A DNA stretch of 64,000 nucleotides from Macrocystis pyrifera (taxonomy: Eukaryota > Sar > Phaeophyceae > Laminariales > Laminariaceae). Both the position numbers and the translations under genes were made by a program. The DNA is taken from contig JASSKH010000022.1 in the NCBI GenBank assembly GCA_031763025.1, positions 654,628-718,627 of the forward strand, given 5' to 3'. Numbering within the stretch: the stretch's first letter is position 1; every line of letters starts with the position of its first letter. Of this stretch, positions 46,102 through 56,102 are shown in pieces. A model generated the notes under the pieces. It saw only the letters and a list, made by a program, of their open reading frames with translations. It was not told the origin of the DNA and did not search any database.

Positions 46102-47143
46102 TTACACTGCCGAGAATGAGATCGGGTGGTCGGTGTAATTAGCGGCATAGTTGGCGTTACCGGCGTTTGCACTGCCGACACCATGCTGGGTGCGACAGCC
46201 CGCATCGTTATGCGTAGTGCTCTTTAGGAAAGAGCACCACCGATTTCTATCTCCCCCTCTCCTCGCATCTTCTGATTCTGCCCGTCCGTGGCGAGGCAAG
46301 TACTTTTTTCGCTGATGTTGCTGGCCCCCTGGATTGAGCCCACGCCGGTGCTTCTTCAGGATGGCGCAGTCCTGCGTGACGTGTCTGAATCCTTTGCAGT
46401 AGTAGCACCGCACGTCACTGCTGGTGTGCCTTACCACCTGCATAGCAATGACGTGGCCTGTGTTCGGCTTAGCTCTGACAGAGCGCGAAAGGTTGTCGAC
46501 GTACATACTGTGTACCATGTGCCGAATGTCGTCCAGTCCAAAGTTCCGCCTCTCGTAGCTGGCGGTTCGCGCCCTCTCGTGCTCGGGCGGAAGGGCTTGG
46601 AGAATGATGTCCTCGTGACTCTCGTCGTGTATTGTCTGTCCCATGTCCTCGAAGAGGTCACGGCATTCGTCCGAAACGAAAATGAAGTCGTCCGGATCCT
46701 GGTCGGGCCCAACTTCGTGTTGCCTTGTTTTCGTGGCACGCCCTTCTGGCCTCTTTACTAGTGTGGTCGTAGTACTTCTCAGTCAGAGCCTTCCACGCCA
46801 GCTGTCCATGCTTCGTTCCATCTTCTGGCCGCTTCCCCTCGGACTTCTTGACGGTGTTGTAGGCGGAGCCAGACGTGGTGAGAAGCTGAACACTCCAGAG
46901 ATCTTGGTTCCCTTGTAGCCATTTGCGCTCAGCGACAGCATTAAGCGTCGCGGTGTCGTTGCTGCCCATAGAAAATGATGGCTGGGCCTTGCCTTGAAAC
47001 ACTTCGAATACGGCGTTGCTGTCAAGAGACAGGCAGACGCGCAGCTTGTTCTTGTATTCTTGGAGCGATTGCTTGTTCCTGCCGGCGAAGGCGGGGCAGT
47101 TATTGATGACCACCTGGGTCTTTTTGGACGCCACGCCCTCCAT
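46102..47143 (-). pseudogene. copia gag (nucleocapsid), frameshifted
   Basis: The reading frame opens at 47143 (MEGVASKKTQVVINNCPAF). It shifts near 46650 into a second frame running to 46102. The second part has a CCHC zinc knuckle, CYYCKGFRHVTQDC, fitting CX2CX4HX4C. A basic RNA-binding stretch follows. The first part is a typical copia capsid region of about 160 residues. Confidence 0.82.
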
Positions 47144-47613
47144 GTCTACCTCTCAATGCTGAAGCGGAACTGTTTCTTCGAGGCACACGATATGGTACAT
47201 GTAAGACAAATCCAAGTCTCGGTCGCAGTAATGCAAAACACAAAGAAACAAAAAGGAACAAACAGACCTAGGCAGACAAACAATCAAACAAACGAACGGG
47301 AAAACCAACAGGCAAACTCGCGAGAGTCTGTGTTGGAATGTACCTAGTAGATAAAATAGAGTAGATGAATACGAACCCGAGTCTCGGTCGCGGTGTTGAA
47401 AAGTAAAACAAACACCCGCCCGAGTGTGTGTTGGGCCGCTGAATCACGGAACGGAGCTGTGTCGTCAGATCGCTGAAAACAAAATAATAAAGCTGAGGAA
47501 CTCTGTGTAAAATCAAACTAAAGCTGAGCGCTTCGTGTAAGATGCCCAGCTGCTTTTCCTGCTCAGGGCCCACGAAGATTCCCGACGCGCTGAAAAAGGA
47601 TGGCCCAAAAACC

Positions 47614-48022
47614 TGTTAAGAACATTTGATGGCATCCTTGCACAGTAGGCTGCAAAGAATAGCGCTGTCAGCCTTCAAACAGACCGAGAAGACACGCTGT
47701 GCGTCGAGGATGTGAAGAGTTGATGACTCTTGAAAAATGCCGCTTCAGGGCAATAAAGGCTTAGGACGATGAACTGTGGTAAGCTCAGATGCGGTTGGAC
47801 GAGTAAACGTGGGGGGTGTGCAAACACTCCAGTTCCTCAATCTTGATGGCCTATCACAGTAACGTCTATCGGCGGCTTGTTGCTGCAACTCGTCGACTAC
47901 AACTGCTGAAAGGTCGTGTAAGTATCCCGTTACTCGTAATGCGGTGTAATTATTGATAGTTGAACCGCAATTTTCGAAGCATTGACTCAGTAGGCTATGT
48001 ACATACTGCCCATTTCTTAACC
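47614..48022 (-). repeat. 5' LTR of the copia element
   Basis: This 409-bp direct repeat of 41472-41878 is upstream in the element's own orientation. It starts TGTTAAGAAC and ends CTTAACC, followed by the target duplication GTATG. It should carry the element promoter, but none was assigned. Confidence 0.92.
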
Positions 48023-48924
48023 GTATGGGCTCGAGAACGTTCCGTCGTGGGTCCGAGAGTCATCGTAACTTGAATACAGACCGTCAAGGCGCGTGGCTTC
48101 ACGTTTGTCTGCGTCGCCCTAAAGACAACTGCTGATATTTGTTGGACAGCGCCAGCTAGTAGCGCCAATGCTGTGTCCCAGCAACTACACGCCCTTGCAA
48201 TTTTGATTTCTCTGTCATCACAGCCCGGTACTAGGCCAGCATCTACTGGTGGAACATCTCTCGTGGCAGTAAATCTTTCTTGGCTGAGGGGAGTGCAAGG
48301 ATTTCAAGGTTTCGGCAATTTTTCTACGTCCCGCTAAAAGCCTCCCCATACAGCTGAAAACCCTCGACATTAGATATTGGCGCATGAGAAGCGAGAAAAC
48401 AGCGACTTCACAGCTTCACGCACAACTATGAACGAGTGTACAATATATGAATTTATCAGCAGACCCCCCCCCTGGTACATGAGAGGGCACCGACATGGCT
48501 AGCACAATCTAGACCGCAGATATAAGGGTGACCGTGCGTACAGCAGCATTCCGGACACACTTGTACAAGAACGATGGGACCTAGGAGCGTGACAGAGACG
48601 CCTTGAAGTGCTCAAACTCCTCACTGCATTAAGCTACTGCGTTAGCTACTCTTTTTTCCTGCTGTATTCCAGCAATAGACTTGGGATCGTATTCATCGAA
48701 GAAGATTGTATTGTGGCTGGGTGGATATGGGTGTATGGGTGGGTGGGTACGGGTTGAGTGTGTGCTGGTTGGTCCCGCCACCGCCAACACCACACACCAC
48801 AAGCAGTCCTCCGGTAAGCGATGCACTTGAGCGCAAAAACTTATGCTTCATGTTTCAGCTGGTGGATTGCTGGCAAGTATGTGAGGGAGAGTCGGAGAGG
48901 AGCTTCGAGAACACACACCAACCA

Positions 48925-49031
48925 TTACGGGGGACCCTAGTAAATAGGACCTACGGTATAGACAAACACCTGTATATTTACCTATTTTTACTAACAATAT
49001 TTGGTCTTATTTACTATGGCCCGGAAAATTG
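48925..49031. mobile_element. MITE-like element, family GGGGGACC, copy 3
   Basis: The left end is TTACGGGGGACCCTAGTAAA. The right end, GGTCTTATTTACTATGGCCC, is more diverged. Confidence 0.65.
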
Positions 49032-49434
49032 TCCCATCCGAGCATGTGTGCCAACACCCATGCGGAACCCTTGAACTCGCATATAGCAGTTCATCGTTCA
49101 CTACATACAGCAGTAAACGCGAGAAAAATATCACAACAACACGACAGTACGCCACCACATCACTGACCACGACACCACGACCACCACGACCACCAGCCAC
49201 CACGGGTAAGAAGTTTGTGCTGCTCCTGCTGCTTGGTTTGTGGGGTGGGAGGTACGGTGGTGGTGGTAGCAGGGTGTGTGTGTGAGTGTGATATGGAATC
49301 GGGCCCTGGGTATAATACTCTTCTGGTGTGATCATCGAGCAAGCCCCACCACCATCACCATAACCAGCTGCTGCAACTACCACCACCATCAATACTGGGT
49401 ATTATCTATATAGCTGCTGGTGGTAAGTAGTAGG

Positions 49435-49872
49435 ATGTACATTATTGTCATTTTTCGCGACATGCCGTGGCATGCCGTGGCACCACCCGCGGCAAAAATC
49501 TTCCACGGCATCTTCCACGGCTTACCACGGAACCTTCCACGGACCTCCACGGCATTCCATGGGACCCTAACCCTAACCCTAATCCTAATCCTAACCCTAA
49601 CCCTAACTCTAACCCTAAGCTAGGTGCCGTGGACATTGAGGTGCCGTGGGGGTTGCCGTGACATGCCGTGGGGTTGCCATGGAGTATCGTGGCGGTAGCC
49701 GCGGGGGTTGCCATGATACTACCCACATGGCATGCCGGGCACCCCCCACGGCGTGCCATGGAGTCCTATGCCACACCATGGGATGCCGTGGTGATGAGAT
49801 GGAAGGCCATGGGCGGTACCATGGCAACGCCACGGCATGCCCACGACAAAGTCAAATTGTGTAGAACCCTGT
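49435..49872 (-). repeat. Palindromic-hexamer repeat with telomere-like core, copy 2
   Basis: This is an inverted copy of 12233-12686, collinear over its whole length with a shorter telomeric core. GTAG flanks both ends (about 49431 and 49871), which could be a short target duplication, though weak evidence. Confidence 0.85.
49564..49619 (-). repeat. Interstitial telomere-like tract (CCCTAA variants)
   Basis: About nine CCCTAA/TCCTAA units form the core of hexamer-repeat copy 2. Confidence 0.9.
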
Positions 49873-49912
49873 AGTGGCAGCGCAAGTGGTGGTGGGTGGT
49901 GGTGTTCGCTTT

Positions 49913-50095
49913 TTGTTTTTTATCCTCCGGCGGATTGGTGAAAATACAGCTTAACCCCACCACACTTCCACGTTTCAATTTCGTGTCGTGTATCAATTTA
50001 GTCCATAGCTCCCGTTGCAACATCAGAACAGGCTGCTGTTACCCTGGGGGCTGGGAACGTTGACCCGACCTGCCCCCGAGAGGAGCAGGTGCGGT
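49913..50095 (+). repeat. Dispersed repeat R3, copy 2
   Basis: This is collinear with 26960-27116 but has about 50 extra bases (about 50004-50052) between GTATCAATTTAGTCC and GTTGACCCGACC. Confidence 0.75.
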
Positions 50096-50105
50096 GGAGA
50101 CAGCC

Positions 50106-50131
50106 ACCCGGGAGAGTCAGCTCTCCCGGGT
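50106..50131. other. Perfect 11-bp hairpin
   Basis: ACCCGGGAGAG, loop TCAG, CTCTCCCGGGT. It lies just beside the end of repeat R3 copy 2. Function unknown. Confidence 0.6.
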
Positions 50132-52064
50132 AGTGTAGGACTTCCGCGAGCGCACCCACTAACACAAAACGAGGCTATGAGGCCTTCCCGCCGAACTTAG
50201 TCCAGTTACGGTTCACCCTACCCGTTGGGGCGTTCGTCTTCAGTTTTGGAATTTCTGCTGAGTGTTTGCTGGTGGTGGTTGCTGGTTATGCTGGCAGTTC
50301 CCTGTTTTGCTGCTCGCTCTTGAGAGGCCGCGGTAAAAGCTTTAACCTTCCTAGGTCTCAGTACTTGGCACTTGGAGCTTCAATTCGACCACCTACCACG
50401 ACCAAGCTCAACAAACTCAACACAGATTAAGGCGCGAACAGAAGAGGGTGGTACCCGCAAAGAAGGCGACTCCATAGCCGTAGTCAGTGTCGAGTTCAGT
50501 GGTGCTTAGGGCGCGCAAAGTCAAGCTTAATCTACACACGAATGAACAAGGGAATATATAACAATTAATGAAATAACCTCACGCTGTGAGGGAACGCTCT
50601 CATAAGTTTATTTGCACCTGCAAACAGGTTCGACTGCTAGATACGGAGCAGGGAAGATTCTCCCTCGCTTCGCTCGTTCGGGTATCTCTCTGGCTCCTCA
50701 TTATCATCATTTGTGTTCACATTTTTTGCCCTGACCCAATCTACCACCCTGACCCAAAATCAATGTGGTTCAGCTCCAAGTGATGATTCACAGTGTAGAC
50801 AAACGTCGCGACCAACATCCTTGTCGAATCCAAGTTGCACTGACGCAGCCAAGACTCCTTTTCTCGGCTAGGTCTGCCAGAACCTAGCCATATTTGTCGT
50901 CAGCCCCTTTTGCGTACTGTAAAAAGGGTTCCGCTCTAACTTCAAGTGATATTTTCTCAAAACGCGGGAAACACGGATGACTTTCTGTTGCTTTGCGCTC
51001 CACTCATACTCGAATGGATATATCTCCAAGTGGCAGCAGCACCACCCTTCTCTTGGCAGGTGAGAACGGCAGCTGGCCCAGGTGCTGGAACGCATATTAC
51101 GCGGGGTGCGCTTGTACCGCATAAGTGTTCGCAGGACCCGGTGCCTGTGACAGTCGCATAACATCCTTATGCCTACGTAGATACTCATGCCATGGCCACG
51201 GTAGAGGGATTATCTACTCTTGTCTTCGTTCCATAAAATGACAAGCTCGACACCTCACTCGAAGTCCGGCTTTTGAGACGACGAAAGCGAACGAGCAACG
51301 CGATGAACCATCGGGGGGCTGGGCATGCAACACCTAAATTGCGAAACAAAGTGGGACTAATTGTAACTATACTGATAGGGGTGGACCCTGGTCGAGTACG
51401 TACAGCTGTGCTAGCAGTACTACTGTACTGGCTGAGGGAGCTGCTAGGGTTGCCAGTGTGTTTGATCATTTCCTGACATCTCACAGTAAGGATCACCTTT
51501 TAGCGGAAACCTATCGAAGTACGCGGCGCCCAGGGTAAACATACAGAGGAGAGACCGCGAGCATGAGGGACGAATTCGCCTCCACTGATGGCTTGGGCTC
51601 TGCATATCACTTCTATCACACCATATACTTTGTCCGACTCTTCTCATTTTTCTTATTAATTTGTCACTCTACCACCCAATTGCCTTTTAAACATGGGGTG
51701 TAATCAACCTACTGTAAGGCTCTAGTGAAGCTACATCGGACAAAGACACGACTCCCTCTGCTCGCCTGCAGCGGACCCCTCTGGAAGCGCTTCCGGTGCC
51801 CCCCCCTTCGTCAGCCGGGGGGGGGGGGAGGGGGAGTCGGCGCAGCCGGAATCGACTTCGCCCAAAGATTGTACTGTTTGGATGCAGCGTATTGGGTTTA
51901 CCAGGGCTCAATTCAACATGTTTGGCATTCCCTCAGTTTAGGAGCATAGCCAGACAATGTTGGGCCAAAAGCGCCCCCCCCTCCCTACAATGACGTGGCT
52001 CTAAACAGCCTCTGTACGGATTTCGGGTGTTCTTGAATGAAAGCACACTGGGAGACGACAAATT

Positions 52065-52365
52065 CCCCCCCGAGGCTGCTTAGGCAACGGCCCCCTGGGG
52101 GGCACTTTAGCCTAATGCGCCTCCGGAATTCCGGTCTCATTGCGTTACAGTACCCCGTAAAATATGAGACCATGCTACTGCACGTGACGACGGCGACCGT
52201 ACGATACTGGACGTTTGTGAGGGTTGGCTGCGGCATCTACTGTCATGGTAGATGCAGTAGATCCACCGGTGGTCATTCCTCGGCCAGTACACACACGTGT
52301 TCGTGCTTTCAATACTCATGGTTCCTGAAGGCATTGTTTGGGGGTACATTGAGCTCAAGGGCCTG
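52065..52365 (-). repeat. Diverged repeat R4, inverted copy
   Basis: On the minus strand it holds CAATGCCTTCAGGAACCATGA, ATTGAAAGCACGAAC, then TCGTACGGTCGCCGTCGTCA and AAAGTGCCCCCCAGGGGG. The same landmarks occur in the same order in the plus-strand copies at 53.6-54.5 kb. Confidence 0.6.
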
Positions 52366-52984
52366 CAAACAAATTCGAAATATAAAACTCAACACTATAC
52401 CGGACGATGACGACCGTAGAACACTAAAACCCGCCCGAGGGCCGTCAAGAGGTCCTCAACAACTCATCTGAGAAACGCGTGATCAGGGGAAGCAACAGTA
52501 GCGACAAACAAAAACAGTTCAACTTGTCGGGACGGTCTAGTCAAACCGGAGAATTTCATGCATGAATGATCGGTGACACAGACCCAAACGCGGCCACCCT
52601 TGCCTTGCCCTGGGCCCCCCGCCTCAGCATCATATAAAAGCCAAAATCTACGATCCCAGATCAACGAAGAATCTTCATCTCGAGGACTTTCTAGGAGGGA
52701 GTAGCAGATACGACGGTCAACCGCTTTCCCGATAACACCCCCCCGATATCTTGTAAGCACTTCTCACATAGGGATTGAGGCAGTCATCAAAAGCTGCGCT
52801 GCAAGATTATTTATGACACGTTGATAAGAATAGTTATATCTACCAGGTTCACATCAGCCGTCTCTCATAGCCCCATAGGTAGAGAAGCTCGGTGAAACAA
52901 CCAAGGGAACACTGTGTTTCATGCCGTGCCGAGTCGAGGCCGTCAGTTGGTGAGCATTACCGACAATCCTAAGGCGGTCCACGA

Positions 52985-53180
52985 GGCCCTTTTATGTCTC
53001 CTGGTTGAGGCATTCATTATTTTGGTGGGCGCGTTGACTTTGGAGTATGTCGCTTGGTTTCTCCTGATCCGGGGTTTCCGGTTATTCAGTAGGCGTTTTC
53101 CCTCCGAGGATGGATGGTTTGTGTCTCTTGGTTGAATTTTTCATTACTTTGATGGGCGTTCTTTCTCGGGATCTCCTGGT
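52985..53180 (+). repeat. Local tandem duplication, about 125 bp unit
   Basis: TCTCCTGGTTGAGGCATTCATT then TTGGTGGGCG (about 52997-53028) recurs as TCTCTTGGTTGAATTTTTCATT then TTGATGGGCG (about 53125-53156). A third trace with CTCCTGGTTGGGG follows. Confidence 0.6.
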
Positions 53181-53589
53181 TGGGGGCTTCGGATAAAGCA
53201 AGAGGATTTCATCCTTCGCAGATGGACTGTCCCTCGTCTGGGGTTTCCGTTATTCGGTAGCGGGATAGACCGTTGGTTCCCCTGGGGTTTATAGTATTGT
53301 TCAGGGATGTATAGTACACAACACGCGTTGTTTTCCTTTCCCCTCGGGAGCGATTTGTACCAGGTACTAAAAAAGGGAGACGTTAAAAGTCCCGACGGGG
53401 GCACTTTAGTAAACGACCCCCCGGAGGCACTTTCGTTTGTTGTGCTCCCTGAGTTGGAGGCAGATCAAGTCGAAGTGCCCATGGAACTAAAAACATCGAC
53501 ACCGCGCGAGATAACAGCGACCGCAGGACACCAGACCTGCGTCAGGGTTATCTATGGTATCTACTCCAGACCTGCGTGAGGGTTATCTA

Positions 53590-54460
53590 GTGCCACCGAT
53601 CATCGCTCCTCGCCCGGAATACAGATGGGTTCATGTTCATAATGTTCATGATTTCTACAGGTAGTTGTTGGGAGGCCGTTAAGTAAAAAGTGCCCCCGAA
53701 AATAAGCCACCACGAGCGATCACGACGACCGTTAGTAGCAATCACTTGGGCATACATAATGAATTTCGCGAAAATCAGACCCCGAATGTCTGTAGACATG
53801 GCGGCCCGGCAACTTTCATCTGTATTCATCAAGTACGCCACAACTATGCATGTGTTCAACAGACATCCTGAATTTCGACAAACTGATTACGTCCATATGT
53901 ATATCGTGCGAGAAGTGGTGACCGGCGGAAGTACTGCACACACCGCGGCAGCAGACACCGCCGTAGACAATCTCCAGCTAGGTCTAGTATCCTACGGTCG
54001 CCGTGATTGTTCGTGGTGGCGTGTCTCATGGAATCCTTTTTCGGAAGCACCTTTTGGTTAATTTGCCCAATACAATGCCTGGAGGGATTATGAATATTGA
54101 GAGCACGAACCCGTCTGTATATCAAGTGAGCAAACATGACCGGCGGAACTACTGCACACACATGAGAATATGTGCCAGACACAACCCCGAGACAGGTCTA
54201 GAATCTTACGGTGGTCATGATAATTCGCTGTGGCTTCTTTCATGCTGACTAGTTTCGGAGACACTTTCAGCTTAATGTGGCCCCTTAAAAAGGCTTGAGG
54301 ATATCGTCACGGAGAAAACGAGCCCGTCTGTATGTCGCGCGAGCAGCGATGACATGGCGAAAATACTATACAAATCACATCAGCAGACACCGAGGACAAC
54401 CCCGGACAGGTTTGGTACCCTACGGGCGTCGTGATCGCTCATGGTGCACGGATATAACTT
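53590..54460 (+). repeat. Diverged repeat R4, about three tandem copies
   Basis: Landmarks TTATGAATATTGAGAGCACG, GACAGGTCTAGAATCTTACG, TACGGTCGCCGTGATTGTTC and CGTCGTGATCGCTCATGG recur at roughly 250-300 bp spacing. A further piece is at 54815-54865. Short frames across the units spell related peptides (IMNIESTNPSVYQ in one), but no unit has a convincing gene. Confidence 0.55.
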
Positions 54461-54477
54461 CTTCGACTACTTCGTGG

Positions 54478-54672
54478 CAATGTCCGCGGCAGTGCCCGCA
54501 GCATGCCGCGGCTGCCGCAGCATGTCGCGGCAAGGCCCACGGGGTACAATCTGCCAGGGGGTGGGAGACGGTTGTGCCCGCGGATATTGCTGTGGGACTT
54601 ACAAAATCCGCAGCAAGCCTCGCGACAATACCCGCGCCAATTTTCGCGGCGAAACCCGCGGCAGGATCCCAC
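54478..54672. repeat. CCGCGG/CGCGGC-dense block
   Basis: About 195 bp is enriched in CCGCGG, GCCGCGGC, CCGCAGC and TCGCGGC motifs every 8-15 bases. It is a short analogue of the CCATGG and CCGTGG blocks with a different palindrome. Confidence 0.55.
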
Positions 54673-55334
54673 CTGACACCCTGTTCCCATTGGTATTTTC
54701 ACCCCGCAGTTGGCCCATCATATTTGGCATGCTGCTCCCACCCACAAGGTGCAGAAATATTATCAGCCCTCCGCAGGAGCCACGGGACACCTGGGCATAC
54801 CACAGTAACATGTTTCATAGACCACCCCCGGACAGGTCTAGTATCCTACGGTCGTCGTGCCCACAACATACGAAGTATAGCCTATACTGCTATGTTGCTG
54901 CACGCGACGCGACACGCCTTCTCATTGTTGGCCCGGCAGTAATGGCCAACGAAGGGCTAGATGCGACACGTGCGGAGCCGTGGCCGTGCCGCTACAATAG
55001 TATGCAGAGGCAGAACGGATAGAGCTACGTGCTTCACATTATAGTTTCGGGTTTGCACACTAATCCAATATTTTTCTACCCGCCACATCCAGCGCATCCA
55101 AAGTCCGTGCCCACTCTTCGTTGCAAAGGGTTACAAGCTCTGTGATCACAAACTGTCGGGCAAATAAAATACATTGCGAATTCGGTAAGGAGACGTACTG
55201 TAGACTACGCGGTCCCATGCCTGACGTACAGGATACAACACACAATATGACAACCCTCATACTTCGTTCGTTGTACGACGCAGGAGAATTTTATTGAAAA
55301 CATGAAGATAAACGGAAATAATATTTTACCGTAA

Positions 55335-56102
55335 ATGTGCGATGTTGTCATTTTGGCAGCGCAGGTCTTGCGCCAGTGCAAGTGTCCGGCGGGAAGGATG
55401 AGGTCCTCACTGGCCAAAACATGCGTATTTGTCCTCGAATTCCTTTCCGCACGGATCGTGGCCGTCGAAGGAGGATCGCCCATAACAATTGGGCCGGATG
55501 AGGCGTGCGTAGACTTTGTGGCCGAGCAACCACCCGAGTCGGCGTGGACGCTGGCTGACTGCACCGGGGTGTGGACACAATTCACCAGCACGGTTCCATC
55601 GGGTCTACGCAGGCGTCTTCGTTATACAGACGATTTAAAGGAGTCTGCCACGAAGCTGAGGCGCGCCGGGACACCGTGTCTGGCGCAATCGCATGGGGGT
55701 GGTGACGGCGTTGGGAGCACGACCATGCGCATTTTGTCCTCATGGATTTTAGCAGACGAAATGGGCTGCGACTGGGTGACTCCCGACTGGGGTAGGCGAC
55801 GTGTCGTTGGAGACAATGGGACCACCGTGCTGTACTGCCACATGACTTTGGACAGAGAAGAGGCGGGCCTGGCCAACCGGTCATCTTCGACGCTGATGGA
55901 GCTATCACACTGTACGGTGGTGGATTGGCTCGCCTACTTCCAATTTAGCGTTCCTTCCGTCAGCCTGCCCGAGGGGGCCAACATCAAAGAAATTCAGGCG
56001 AGATATCCGTGTCTTGTTTTGACCCGCCTGCTATTTTATTCCATGTGTCCTTCAGTTTTTATATGTAGTTTGTCTGATGCCCGAAAAAAAACAATATTGT
56101 AA
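55335..56102 (+). CDS. Hypothetical protein, 255 codons, single exon
   Basis: The frame is open for 255 codons, the best intergenic candidate in the second half of the window. The N-terminal third reads as ordinary mixed sequence. The middle has GGGDGVGSTTMRILSSWILA and DEMGCDWVTPDWGRRRVVG, a glycine-rich loop before an amphipathic helix and a strand. That layout occurs at the start of Rossmann-like domains, including glycosyltransferases, but no family is recognised. VDWLAYFQFSVPSV follows. Codon-like GC-rich content stops at about 56000, then the DNA turns AT-rich, so the last 30 codons may be intron or untranslated. The neighbours are all repeats, so this could be a gene fragment. The start is the first ATG and may be wrong. 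Confidence 0.45.
   Translation: MCDVVILAAQVLRQCKCPAGRMRSSLAKTCVFVLEFLSARIVAVEGGSPITIGPDEACVDFVAEQPPESAWTLADCTGVWTQFTSTVPSGLRRRLRYTDDLKESATKLRRAGTPCLAQSHGGGDGVGSTTMRILSSWILADEMGCDWVTPDWGRRRVVGDNGTTVLYCHMTLDREEAGLANRSSSTLMELSHCTVVDWLAYFQFSVPSVSLPEGANIKEIQARYPCLVLTRLLFYSMCPSVFICSLSDARKKTIL

Larger units (their letters stand above)
41472..48022 (-). mobile_element. Ty1/copia LTR retrotransposon, full length but inactive
   Basis: The element runs on the minus strand and is 6,551 bp long. Two LTRs of 407 and 409 bp begin TGTTAAGAA and end TAACA (left) or TAACC (right), flanked on both sides by GTATG (41467-41471 and 48023-48027), a perfect 5-bp target duplication. The internal order gag, protease, integrase, reverse transcriptase, RNase H is that of Ty1/copia. 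The frame is broken at many points, and key Asp residues of the protease and reverse transcriptase are changed, so this copy could not move on its own. The LTRs differ at many positions, so the insertion is not recent. Confidence 0.93.
48028..55334. other. Repeat-rich intergenic DNA right of the copia element
   Basis: Contents: MITE copy 3, GGT/CCA-rich microsatellite (49140-49400), hexamer repeat copy 2, R3 copy 2, R4 copies and the CCGCGG block. Stretches 50200-52060 and 54680-55330 show no gene, RNA or clear repeat. Confidence 0.4.
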
